A stretch of 64,000 nucleotides of DNA from Amoebophrya sp. A120 (Eukaryota > Sar > Dinophyceae > Syndiniales > Amoebophryaceae): positions 2,932,921 to 2,996,920 of the forward strand of contig CAJINV010000004.1 of NCBI GenBank assembly GCA_905178155.1, given 5' to 3'. Position numbers and translations under genes: made by a program. Below, piece by piece: positions 54,269-64,000 of this stretch; position 1 is the first letter of the stretch, and every line of letters starts with the position of its first letter. The notes below the pieces were generated by a model. It was given only the letters and a program-made list of their open reading frames with translations. It was not told where the DNA came from and did no database searches.

Positions 54269-56299
54269 TCAGTACAGAAACCCTTTTTCCGCCGCTGCTT
54301 GCGCGAGAAAATCCCGAACCAGTTGCATGTTTTTGTCGTTCAAAATCGAGACACAGCAGGTCGCGGTGGATCCCATCGGCGCGTGGTCCTTCAATTTGAA
54401 CTTTTCCCCCTCGACGCCCAAGTACTGGTCCGCGGCGTCTTGGTTCTCTAACGCGCACGCGCGCGACTGTCGCATCCGCTCGATCTCCCGCTCGAGTTCC
54501 TCGAGCACCATTCGTTCCGGCCGCGTCATCTTGTCCATCTTGTTCACGACGAGCAGCAGTTTCGCAGTGCTGAAGACCTGGGTGATCAGCTCCTTGTCCG
54601 TGAACAGGTCGTACAAAAATTCCGCGGCGTTCTTCAACTCCACCTTGTCCGTCATGAGAGTGCACAACTCCCGCTCCCCCTCATTTGTCACGCATACCCG
54701 ACTGCACCACATCGAAAACCTTTGCACCGTCGCTGCAAGCAGCTACGGCCGCAGGAGATCTAGGGTCAGAACCGCGAAAAGTATCGCGAGTATATCTTCA
54801 TTCCCGGGCACTAATATTATGATTATCTTTTCCTTACTTCTCGCTTACCGCAAATCGATTTGCTGCCCTCTGGCACTGTTTGCATGACAAATTACGGAAG
54901 ACCAAACAGTACTACTTTCGGCAGGTGAGCTTGTCATGCAAAGTCTCCAGGAGTGCTGGCGTTTGTATTGCAGCTTGTTCATGCCATACAAATGAGGGGG
55001 CCGGGGAGTAGTTGTGCACTCTCATATCCGTCCCGTCGATGACAAACAGGACGCAGTGCAGAGGCTGACTCCGATTCAACAGCTCCTGGCGGACGGCCGT
55101 GCGCATCCGCGGGTGGCCCGGACACTCGGTCAGCGAGATCGGAAAAGTTGGCTTCGTGTAGGAGGTTGTGATTTCATCTTTGTCCTCTGCGCGTGCTGTT
55201 TGTGTTTGTTCTGGTTTGCGACTGTTCGTTGGGCTCGTTTTATCTATTCCCGCGGTCGTGGTGGTCTCACTTGTGGCTCTATCCTGTGCAAAAGTATCGC
55301 ATTCGTATAAATGCAAGTCTTGCATTACAAATATTTTTCTTAAGGTAAATTAGCATGGCAAATTTCATTTCTCATGCTGAGAAAATTTGCATTGCATTCA
55401 TACGAGTACGATACTTTTGCAGTTCATAGGCTCCTCCTTGCCGGTGTTCGAGCTCGAAGCTCGCACTGGTGATTTTCAGACTGCTACCCACTGCAAATAT
55501 GTCTGGGTCTGGAAGAGTGCAAACTTGTCATGCATATTTTCCATGCCCCATGAGGTCTGCAATGAAGGACCTAGCATGACAGGTTCTGCGAAGTCTCTAT
55601 CAGGTCTATCCTGCATGACAAACTGCCTCTATCTAAACTTGTTCAAAAGTGGACACCTTTTGGTAACCATGCAACACAAATTTTTGCACGATCCAGACTT
55701 AGCATGACAAGTTCGCGTCCTTCCAGACCCGGACATATTTGCAATGCATAACTGCTCACCAGCTTCATTTGCTTTTCGTCGTCCCGGAGGGCAAAGAGCA
55801 GCGCCGTTTTTCCCGCATTGTTCTGCCCCAGAATCGTGACTTGTAAGCCTTTGCTACTTTTCCCGCCCCGGATCTTCGAGCCTGACCCCACGAGCCCGAC
55901 CGCGTACGCACCAGCCACGCTCGCGACGGAGGTGGTCAGCAGAAGAAAGAAAAGTGTTGGTGTAATAAACGGGGTCGGCTCAGGCTCTTCCTGCTCAAGA
56001 TCCGGAGATGAACCTTCTTGCACTTTGGTCGTCGTGTGCTCATCATTTTTTATCGCAGCAGCTTTCTTACTACCTCCAGTGTTCGTGGCTGTCTTTTTTG
56101 ATTTGTTAATCCCATCTTCATTTGTTGATGTCGAAGCTGCTTTTTTCGCCGCTCCTTGTTTCTTTTCTTTCGCCGCGACAAAGAGGGTGGGAAGCTGCGC
56201 TGTAATAAGAGTCTGCGTCGACGTCGAGCAGCCAAACAGAAGCACCCCGGCTGCGGCCTTCGAGAGTCGCGAGGACTTCATCTGCAGTTGGAAGAACAT
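54269..56299 (-). CDS. SRPRB: signal recognition particle receptor subunit beta (SR-beta)
   Basis: Four exons, 408 codons: 56299..55756, 55484..55434, 55279..55032, 54652..54269; all three introns are introners (B3, A5, C3) and phases agree. After an N-terminal hydrophobic segment and a Lys/Ala/Thr linker comes one TM helix (TPTLFFLLLTTSVASVAGAYAVGLV), then a Ras-like GTPase: P-loop ILGQNNAGKTALLFALRD, the G3 region TECPGHPRMR (usually DxPGH), VLFVIDGTD, KNAAEFLYDL and G4 NKMD. This order is that of SR-beta, the ER membrane anchor that recruits SR-alpha and SRP with the ribosome. The usual G3 Asp is Glu here. The second exon is only 51 nt net. Without element removal the GTPase is split in four frames. 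Confidence 0.9.
54653..55026 (-). mobile_element. introner-like element, family C, long form (C3)
   Basis: 374 bp, the longest element, with TCCGT repeats (54648..54652, 55027..55031). Ends CATGAGAGTGCACAACTCCC and the complement of TATGAGAGTGCACAACTACT. About 150 bp of its centre is not shared with C1 or C2. Removal joins FVIDGTD to KVELKNAAEF in frame. Confidence 0.88.
55280..55428 (-). mobile_element. introner-like element, family A (A5)
   Basis: 149 bp with exact GGCTC repeats (55275..55279, 55429..55433). The coding strand opens TATGAACTGCAAAAGTATCG and closes CGATACTTTTGCACAGGATA. Removal joins EHRQGGA to TSETTTTAGI in frame. Confidence 0.9.
55485..55750 (-). mobile_element. introner-like element, family B (B3)
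   Basis: 266 bp with exact ACTGC repeats (55480..55484, 55751..55755). Left end TACCCACTGCAAATATGTCT, right end ACATATTTGCAATGCATA. Interior words match B2. Removal joins KQMKLVSS to LKITSASFEL in frame. Confidence 0.9.
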
Positions 56300-57268
56300 C
56301 TTCTTTTAGGGCTCGCGACGATTTAGATTTTCCGAAAGGTGAAGAAAAACTTAGGTCGCTTTGATGTTGTGCTAGTAGCTGCGTTCGAAAACGTGGAGCG
56401 TACTATTCGAAGCCGATTTTGTTGTATAGGGTTAGGGGCGAGGGCGCAATTGCTGCAAAAGTTTTAAAAGATGTTAGTGGGTTGTGGAGTGACATAGCTA
56501 CGTGCTTGTGATACATCTCAATGTTTTCTACTTGTTACTACACCTCGCTGTGCATGTGTTACTAACAAGTTGTGCTTGAAGAAAAAGTGTTTCTGCCGGT
56601 GGTGAGATATACCAGGCCAAACTGCGGAGAACCATCAATACAAACACAGATCCTCAAAGTTTCTCGTCGTTGTGAAAAATTTACTTTTCGGATCCTACTC
56701 TTGGGACTCATGGAGTTGTCTAAAAACCATGACATAATTAAGTAAATGGATGTGCAGCTCGAACTCGATCTTTTCTCAACTTTGATCGACGATGTTCATG
56801 TTGATGCGGTCGGTCGCTGACTTATAGAGTAGACTTGCACTGCTGCTTGTGCTTCAAGTAGATTCATCGCCAACCACGAACAGAACGCGAGATATTTTGC
56901 AGTAGAACTTCGCCGTCGAGAAACAAGAGCTCTTCTGCTTAGATAGTGCATCACTCAGCCTCAGGCCTGTTCATCGTCGGTCTTCGCCTTAAACACAATT
57001 CGGAATGGGGGAGTGTCCACGACTGATGTCTTCTCTTTGCAACATTCTTTGTCGCGATCGTGGCCGAGAAGATATATCAGAATGACAATACTGTGCCGGG
57101 GGTCACTGGCTGCTTTCTGAAGGGGAAAACATCGAAAATGTAAAAAAAAAAAGAGAGATAGAGTAGGCGGGCAGTTGAGATGAGTCCGCAAGTAAGTACT
57201 TACGCATGAAGATGTCGTGAACGCCAAGCAGCTAGCAGAAGGATCACGCCTGTACTGGACTCCGCCCC
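56300..57268. other. spacer with an unassigned intron-exon pair
   Basis: On the minus strand a consensus donor (CATGC|GTAAGTACTT) at 57203 and a pyrimidine-rich acceptor (CCCCTTTCAG|AAAGC) at 57117 bound an 87-bp intron, followed by a 52-codon frame (57116..56961, KAASDPRHSIVILIYLLGHD...) with a stop. The preceding frame is not in phase with the M64 gene, so this could be an alternative 3' end or chance. The rest of the region shows nothing. Confidence 0.3.
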
Positions 57269-60200
57269 TCAAAGTGCGAGATATTGCGACGCCGCCACCG
57301 GTGGCCCGACATCATCAACATCCTCCGTAGGAAGTAAATCTTGACCTTCACCGGTCGAAGCAAAACCTTCTTCCCTGGCCCGCTCCTCCCCCTCGTCTAC
57401 CACCTCCGCAAAAGACGCGGACTTTTCTTGCGCCGGCGCGTCGCCGTCTCCCCGCGGACGAGTCACCACTTGATGTTCCCCGAACGCGCGGAGCGAGTGC
57501 GCGTGCTGCACAGAGTCGCAGGTTTCTGCACTGTCCAGCAGAAAGCGAATTTCCCGTTTAAACGCGAGCATGCGCGAGGAGTCACTTCCCGCGAAGGAGA
57601 ACAGCGGAATCTGCGACTTTTTACTCACATACAGCACGTGCGCCGCCGTGTTGGTTATTTCTTGAGTTTTTGTTTCTTCAACAGCTTGTTCATTCTCGGC
57701 GTCTGATTTGAAGTCAGCTGCTTGTGCTTCCCCCTCCAAAAGTTCGGTTTCAAATTGCCAAAAACGGAGTTTCGTCCATGTTGCGCTGTTGGTGCTGCTA
57801 GAAGTGGTTCTTGCGCCAAGTTGAACTTCTTTCTTGATGTTCACGGTCACCCTCTCGTAGCCGGGCTTAACCACGCCGGTTTCTGGGTGTCCGAAGATCT
57901 GGTTTTGTAGTTCTTCCGCGTTTTCTATCAGGTGGCTCTCGATCTGGTACTTCAAATAGAACATGCCCAGCGGCGTTACGTCCCCGTAAATCTCGGCCCG
58001 CGGAAAGGTTCTAGAAGTTTTGGAAGTAGAAAGAACACCAGCAGCAGTGCTAGCCCCGCCGATTTCGATAACGGGATGACCTTCAAGTTTCTCACACACC
58101 CACGCACTCTTTGCCCCTCCGGACGATGTATCCTCGTCTTCGTTCTCAACTCGTGTACGACCTAAATTATCGTGTGCAGGATTTCCAGCACCAGCTCCAA
58201 CGTAGCGCAACACCCACATCGCCGCCTTTCCTGTCGGAAACACACTCTTCGTTGCGTGCGCGACGCGCGCGCCCTGGGTATCGTAATCGACAGCGCCATC
58301 GGGAGACACAAGGTCGCACTTCTCGGCGATGGTGTTTGTGTTTTCATCTGACATAGCACCGTGGTAGTGTTCGTGCAGCTCCCGCAGCATTTCCTTGTCT
58401 TCTTCAACCATTTGCAGCACTTCTTTGTTCTCCGGGTCTTTCGCTGCCATTTTTGCCAGTTTCTGCTTCAAGAATTCCAAATAACAACCATCCACCAGAT
58501 CCTCCTCCGGCGGCTGCCGCCACAAAGCGAGTTCTCGCTGCATGTTTTCCAGAAACGGAAGATTGGCGAGATTTTCCTTTTCGCCATCGGAGCCGGAGGC
58601 TTTTTTAGAAGAAGTTTGCTGCTGCATATTTGTAAACCACGTGAAGTGCCGCGTGTGCTTTTCAAGGAAGGAGCTTGAGCTACTACTAGCACTACTAGAA
58701 GCTGATGCACTGCTTTTTTCCACAAACTTCGGCTCGATTCCCAGTGCCTTTAACGCTTGGTCGCAGGGAGCCACCCAGAGATGCTTTTTGCAGTAGACCG
58801 ACAGGTGTAGATCCTTGGGCCCGTCTGTGAATTTTTTACAGTACTCCGGTTCGTAGTCATCGAACACTGCGTCCCACTTGCAGCAGGTGATCCGTTCGTT
58901 CTGAATGCCAAAGTCCGGGTACTGGAAGCCTTGGGTAAGCTGTTCCACCGTGTTCTGTACCGCCTTGTAGCTCTTCATCAGGGAAGATTCTTGCGCGGCG
59001 TAGTATAAGCCCCCAGCGCAGTAGCCGACCGGCAAGGGTTCTGCGTCCTCTTCATCCTTGGTCGGGTCGACCCACCCCCTCCCGACGCACTGTGCTAGTT
59101 CCGCCTTAATCAAGTCCTGCCACTTGGGGCAGCCGACGTTGTCGCAGTTCCCAAAATTTTTCGCGTCCACACTGTCGCCGCCCGGGTTCAAAGCGGTAAT
59201 GTACTCGTCCCCTAGCGCGTATGGAAGTGTCAGAATCGAAATTGACAAAATCGAAAAACTTGTGATGCATAAAATCAATACCAGTTGGAGCCTCAGTTTG
59301 CAAGCGGCGCATGACAAATTTCGGGAGCACCCAAATCCAGTCTGTCATGCTGTTTGGGCAAAGAATACTGCTCCTGTCGTGCTACTCTGGCATCGTATTG
59401 CATACCCCTAAACAGGCTTACAATCGGTCTCATTTCCCTGCTCCCCAATACAGGCCTCCAGTGCCCTACATTTTATGCATCAAAAATTTTTCGATTTTGT
59501 CGATTTCGATCCGGACACATCCATAGCGCGTACCAGGCGTGCGCCAGCTCGTGGCTCACCACCTCCTTCGCATCGGCGGAAATGGGCACGACGGCGAAGG
59601 TATCAACTGTAAAAATGTCTGGGTCTGGAAGATTCTGACACTTGTCATGCACGTTTTGCATGAGCGATGACGTCTGTGATGCATACCCCAGCAATACAGA
59701 TTTTCTGAGGGATTCGTGATGCCTATTCCGCATGACAAATTCAAATACCTCCTCAGCTTAGCAAAATTTGCATTCCGTTTGCTTCTCATGCAATACAGAT
59801 TTTTTTGGAATCTAAATACAGCATCACAAGTTGCATTCTTCCAGACCCAGACATTTTTACATTTGATAGAAGGCTCGGTCGGGCGCGGCCCGGCCGCCCT
59901 TGATGCTTTCGTCGTTGTGAAGCACCAGAATCGTCCATTGCTTCCAACCGTGGTTCGAGGGTCTGTGGTCGTGTGTAGTTGCGGTAGTATATCATTTTCA
60001 TTTTGATGATCGGATCTTTTATCATGATATTGTCATATTGAGAGCACTGATGCACATGCATTGAACAACAAGTCATAGTTTGGGTGCGCCGCAATGTCAA
60101 TTCAATACGAGGTTTTGACTTTCAAGCTACTTATCTTCATCTTTGAGTCTAGATCGAAAAGAGTCTGAACATAAAAATTACTCGCACGACGTCTTGACGT

Positions 60201-60475
60201 GATCGATTAACTTTTTCTCGTTTTCGAACGTCGCTGCACTGAGGTCCGTTTCCGCCGGGTCGCTGCACCAAAAAACCTGGTTTTGGTTCGGCGCGCTGCC
60301 AGAGGTGGTCCCTCCAACCGACCACAAGCGGCACAAGGCTCCGTTGTCGTTCTGCACGGCCGTATCCACCCACCAGTAGTTCAGTTTTGTATTTACACGC
60401 GGGTCGAAGGGCTTGAAGCCCGCGATCGTGTACTTGTAAACGTCCTCAACCCATTGCTTGAATTTCGCCGGTTAT
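57269..60475 (-). CDS. M64-like (IgA-peptidase type) zinc metallopeptidase, 5' end not found
   Basis: Exons recognised: about 60475..60182, 59962..59869, 59595..59526, 59214..57269. The intron 60181..59963 is GT-AG (TGCGA|GTAATT...CACAG|ACCC); the others are introners B4 and D1. Joined, the protein reads WVEDVYKYTIAGFKPFDPR, WKQWTILVLHNDESIKGG, then VVSHELAHAWYALGDEY, the HExxH-x6-DEY zinc site of peptidase family M64. A Cys-rich part follows (CDNVGCPKWQ, CAGGLYY, ITCCKWD, YCKKFTDG), then about 400 residues with acidic and helical segments. M64 enzymes are usually secreted. The start is missing: a stop lies just upstream of 60475 with no clear acceptor, and further 5' exons would have to lie in the repeat region. 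Extra C-terminal sequence beyond M64 is unassigned. Confidence 0.72.
59220..59525 (-). mobile_element. introner-like element, family D (D1)
   Basis: 306 bp with exact GCGCG repeats (59215..59219, 59526..59530). Ends TATGGAAGTGTC and the complement of TATGGATGTGTC, then a nested inverted repeat on AATCGAAATTGACAAAATCG. Contains GCATGACAAATTTC. Removal joins HAWYA to LGDEYITALN in frame, completing the zinc site. Confidence 0.87.
59601..59868 (-). mobile_element. introner-like element, family B (B4)
   Basis: 268 bp with exact GAAGG repeats (59596..59600, 59869..59873). Left end TATCAACTGTAAAAATGTCT, right end ATTTTTACATTTGATA. Removal joins GGRAAPDRAF to AVVPISADAK in frame. Confidence 0.9.
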
Positions 60476-60629
60476 GCAACGAAAAAAATAGTACTACCGT
60501 TCTCCAGTATTAAAATCAATTTTTTCTTCTCTTTTTTTGCGTTGCAATTCTTTTCCCTTTTTCCAAGAGAAAAATATAACAATTACTATTGAAACTGCAG
60601 CAACTAGCCAAAATTGGCATTCCTACCCT

Positions 60630-60940
60630 GGTTCCAGGGTAGGTTCCAGGGTAGGTTCCGGGGTAGGTAACACGAGGGGACAGTGGATTTAAGAAGGGGG
60701 GGGGTACAGCCTACCCAGGAACCGACCCAGGAACCGACTCAACCCGACTCCTCAACCGACCGATACAGCTCGGGGAAAAAAACAAACACGAGCTGTGGAG
60801 TCGGGTGAAGAGTCGGGTAAAAGTCGGGTCCAGGGTAGGTTTTGAGTCGGGTAAAGTCGGGTAAATAGCTCGGGAAAGGCAAAGTGACCTTACCCGACTC
60901 GACCCGACTCTACCCGACTCCAGCCGATGCGATATCCTTG
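60630..60940. repeat. array of GTCGGGTA / CAGGGTAGGTTC units in both orientations
   Basis: Short units: CCAGGGTAGGTT three times at the left, then ACCCAGGAACCG twice, then many AACCCGACTC and GAGTCGGGTA copies on both strands. The two orientations make the block an extended imperfect inverted repeat. Confidence 0.85.
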
Positions 60941-60944
60941 GCCG

Positions 60945-61172
60945 ATAGGTCTGGGTCTGGACGAGCCCAGGTCTGTCATGCATATTTGGCCTGATCCACT
61001 ATGATGCAGGCTACTTTGTCACGCATATTGTGCGTGGTCCACTTTTTTATGCATATTTTGCATGATCCACTTTGTCACGCATATTTTGCATGAGCCCAAT
61101 TTTGTTTGTCATGCATGTTTTGCATGAGCCGCCACAAATTAAAGCAGGACGCATCCAGACCCACACAAATCG
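60945..61172. repeat. degenerate family B introner-like sequence with internal short repeats
   Basis: Opens GGTCTGGGTCTGGACGAGCC and closes CATCCAGACCCACACAAATC, the family B inner ends. Between them CATGCATATTTTGCATGA-type units recur about five times. I find no 5-bp flanking repeat. It lies outside any coding exon I can assign. Confidence 0.55.
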
Positions 61173-61199
61173 AAGCAGCTGATCACCAAATGCAAAGGC

Positions 61200-63115
61200 G
61201 ACGACAAAACGCAAAACAATGGGCGCAGCAAGGCGGCGCCCGGTTTCTCGCGGGGATTGGCATGGGGACACGAAGGGAGCAAAACCACGCCAAAAAGCTG
61301 CGCGGCCGGCTTTTCGGACGGAAGCAAGCGAAGCCGGCGCTCATTTTACCACGCTTTTCCGCATGGGGGCACGAAACAAAACCGCGCCAGAAAGCTTTGC
61401 CGCTGGCTTTCATTCAAGCAGCTAGCGAAGCCGGCGCCGGGTTTTTGCCGCTTTCCCGCATGTGCGCACGGAGCAAAACCACGCCGAAAAGCCTCGCGCC
61501 TGTCTTTTTGAAAGCAAGCGAACCCGGCGCCCATTTTTTCACGCTTTCCCGCATGGGGACACGGAGCAATCAAAGCCGCGCCGGAAAGCTTTGCCGCTGG
61601 CCTTCTAGCAGCTAGCGAATGAAGCCGGCGCCAGGTTTTTGCCGCTTTCCCGCATGGGGGCACGGAGCAAAGCCACGCCAAAAAGCTTCGCGCGTGGCTT
61701 TTTGGAAGCAAGCGAAGCCGACGCCCATGCTTTGGCGTTTTTCCGCATGGGGCACCAGAAAGCTTTGCGGCTGCCTGGCTTTCTACCAGCTAGCGAAGCC
61801 GCCGCCAGAATTTTTCCGCCTTCCCGCATGGGGGCACGGAGCAAAACCACACCACAAAGCGCCGCGGCTGGCTTTTTGGATGAGCGAAGCAAGCGAAGCC
61901 GGCGCCCATTTTGCCACGCTTTGCCGCATGGGGCCACGGAGCAAAGCCGCGCCAAAAAGCTTGGGGCCTCGCTCCCGGCTGGCTTTGTGAAAACAAGCGA
62001 AGCCGGCGCCCATTTTTTGGCGCTTTCCGCATGGGGGAACGAAGAAAAACCGCGCCGAGAAGCTTTGCGCTTAGCTTTCTAGCAACTGGCGAAACCGGCG
62101 CCAGGCTTTTACCACTTTCCCGCATGGGGGCACGGGGCAAAACCACGCCAAAAGGCTTCGCGGCCGGTTTTTGGTAGCAAGCGAAGCCGGCGCCCATTTT
62201 TTCACGCTTTACCGCATGGAGGCGCGGGGCATAACCGCGCAAAAAAGCGCTGCGGTTGGCTTTCTAGCAGCTAGCGAAGCCGGCGCCAGGTTTTTGCCGC
62301 TGCCCCGCATGGGGGCACGGAGCAAAACCACGCCAAAAAGCTTCCCGGCTGGCTTTTTGAAAGCAAGCGAAACTGCCGCCCATTTTTTGGCGCTTTTCCG
62401 CATGGGGGCACGGAACAAAACCGCGCCGCACGGCCTTGCGGTCGGCCTTCTAGCAGCTAGCGAAAACGGCGCCAGGTTTTTGCCGCTTTCCCGCATGGGG
62501 GCACGGAGCGGAACAACGCCAAAAAGCGTCGCGGCGGGCTGGCTTTTTGGAAGCAAGCGAAGCCGGCGGCTATCTTTTCCCGCCCTTTGTTTTCTGCATG
62601 GGGGACTTTATTTTTGTAAACAGCCGCTTGCCGCTTTGTTTTCCGCATGGGGGCACGGGGCAAAGCCGCGCGAAAAAGCTTTGCGGTTGGCCTTTCAGCA
62701 GCTAGCGAAACCGGCGCCAGGTTTTTGTCGCTTTCCCGCATGGGAGCACGGAGCAAAACCACGCTGAAAAGCCTCCCGGTTCACTTTTTGGAAGCAGGCG
62801 AAGCCTGCCGACGCCCATTTTTTGGCGCTTTTCCGCATGGGGGCAGGGAGAAAAACCGCGCCGAAAAGCTTTGCGGGTGGCTTTCTAGCAGCTAGCGAAA
62901 CCGGCGCCAGGTTTTTGCCGCTTCCTTTCCCGCATGGAGGCAAGGGGCAAAACCACGCCGAAAAGCCTCGCGGCAGGCTTCTTGGAAGCAAGCGAAGCCG
63001 GCGCCCATTTTTTTACGCTTTGCGGCATGGGGGCACGCAGCAAAACCGCGCAAGACAGCAGGCCGGCTTTCATCTAGCAGCTAGCGAAACCGGCGTCAGG
63101 TTTTTGCTGCTTCCC
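61200..63115. repeat. GC-rich satellite, about 95-bp monomers of two alternating types
   Basis: About 20 monomers, each centred on GCCGGCGCC and carrying CGCATGGGGGCACGGAGCAA. One type reads AGCAGCTAGCGAAACCGGCG before AGGTTTTTGCCGC; the other reads GAAGCAAGCGAAGCCGGCGC before CATTTTTTGGCGC. They alternate, giving a repeat of about 190 bp. Copies differ by scattered substitutions. Open frames here follow from GC richness. Confidence 0.9.
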
Positions 63116-64000
63116 ATATTTCATTGGGCGCAGGCGGTGCCCGGAATTCTCGCGCAAGCCGGCATGGGGACACAGAGCAAAGCCGCGGCCAGAGGCTTCG
63201 CGGAGTAAATCCACGCACCGGGCGAAGGTGGTGGCCGGTTTGTTTCTCGCGCAAATTGGCACGGGGGCACGAAGCAAAGCCGGGGCCGGAAGCTTTCCAG
63301 AAAAGGGCGAAGGCGGCGCCCGGTTAGTAAGTTTCTCGCGCAAAATGGCATGGGGGCACGGAGCAAAACCGCGGCCGGAAGCTCCCCAGAATTCACTGGG
63401 CGAAGGTGGCTGGTGCCCGGTTTCTCGCGCAGACTGGCACGGGGCCACCCACGGAGCAAAACCATGGCCAGAAGCTTCCCGGAGCGAGCGAGTACATACA
63501 AAAGGGCGAAGGCGGTGCCCGGTTTCTCGCTCAAGCTGGCACGTGGACACGGAGCAAAACCACGGCCAGAAGCTTCCCACAGTCTGTCAACTGGGCGAAG
63601 CAAGGCGCTGCTTGGTCGGTGGGGTCTCGCGCGGGAGCGGGCACGGAGACACGAAGCAAAATCGTGGCCCGAAGCATCGCAGAATCAACTGGGCGCGCGA
63701 AGGCGGTGCCCGGTTTGTTTCTCGCGCAAACTGGCACGGGGACACTCAGTCACGGAGCAAAGCCGCGGCCAGAACCGCTTCCGCCGCACTGGCACAGGGA
63801 GGGAGCAGAACCGCTCCCCCCCAGAATTGGGCGGGGGCGGTGCCCGGTTTCTCGCGCAAACTGGCACGGGGACACGGAGCAAAGCCGCGGCCAGAGCCAA
63901 CCCCTTTCCGCCGCACTGGCACACGGAGCAAAACCGCTCCCCCCCCAGAATTGGGCGAGGGCGGTGCCCGGTTTCTCGCGCAAACTGGCACGGGGACACG
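63116..64000. repeat. second satellite, about 90-130-bp units, runs off the right edge
   Basis: About nine units of GGTGCCCGGTTTCTCGCGCA, then AACTGGCACGGGGACACGGAGCAAA split by single changes, then GCCGCGGCCAGAAGCTTCC. The word GCCCGGTTTCTCGCG also occurs at the left edge of the first satellite near 61240, so the two are related. Confidence 0.88.

Noticed and set aside
54234-54665. Arg/Gly-rich minus frame beside the SR-beta last exon
   Set aside because: It is a shadow of the SR-beta coding exon in another frame.
5841-55428. Family A introners as ordinary GT-AG introns using the CACAG acceptor
   Set aside because: It keeps the frame in A1, and A4 has a different GT-AG option, but in A3 the only such join meets a stop at once and the one tried for A2 also does; removal of the element with one direct repeat works in all five.
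61106-63580. Long open frames on both strands in the satellite region
   Set aside because: Each translates the same tandem monomer with shifting frames (MGARSKT-like repeats); they are a by-product of the repeat.
61200-64000. Regularly spaced repeats as a CRISPR array
   Set aside because: The units are contiguous and diverged without unique spacers, and the window is eukaryotic.
1-64000. tRNA, rRNA, spliced-leader RNA or transposase genes
   Set aside because: Looked for by eye using T-loop words, the dinoflagellate spliced-leader core and catalytic motifs; nothing convincing was found, though a covariance-model search would be needed to exclude them.

Overview
The window is nuclear DNA of a protist eukaryote with long, intron-bearing, low-complexity-rich genes. 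The best guess is a dinoflagellate-lineage alveolate close to the parasitic Syndiniales (Amoebophrya type). Three things point there. All fifteen supported main genes lie on the minus strand, as in the long one-way gene arrays of dinoflagellates. Most introns are not GT-AG but short units with terminal inverted repeats (TIRs), flanked by 5-bp direct repeats (TSDs). I recall invasive non-canonical introns of this kind being reported from Amoebophrya, but I cannot run a species match.

Layout, left to right, all genes on minus: YqeH/NOA1-like circularly permuted GTPase (cut by the left edge); a Cys-rich unknown; a coiled-coil protein in five exons; an FkbM-like methyltransferase; an amidinotransferase-fold (pentein) enzyme in five exons; a secreted/membrane unknown; a long helical protein with an Arg-rich tail; a J-domain protein; a gene-free stretch with a 1.6-kb GC-rich island; a DPY19-type C-mannosyltransferase with a long C-terminal extension; a basic secreted unknown; a two-TM protein; an eight-exon protein joining a PAM2 motif to an SLBP-like RNA-binding region; a second helical, organelle-type protein; the beta subunit of the SRP receptor; and an M64-like metallopeptidase. 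The last 3.4 kb is repeat DNA: a GTCGGGTA-type array, then GC-rich satellites that run off the right edge.

The main result is a set of 16 introner-like elements of six sequence families (A to E and G), each inside a coding exon. In every case, removing the element plus one 5-bp repeat copy restores the reading frame; I checked this codon by codon and by exon-length arithmetic. A 17th intron (13361..13597) has the same inverted-repeat build but normal GT-AG ends. The joined exons reveal proteins that single reading frames hide: the M64 zinc site, the pentein Cys/His motifs, the SRP-receptor GTPase, and the fusion of the C-mannosyltransferase to its extension.

Functionally, SRP receptor beta (ER targeting), DPY19 (ER lumenal C-mannosylation), several secreted or membrane proteins and a J-domain protein concern protein export and folding. 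The two helical proteins and the YqeH-like GTPase suggest organelle RNA and ribosome work. I found no tRNA, rRNA, spliced-leader gene, CRISPR array or transposase.
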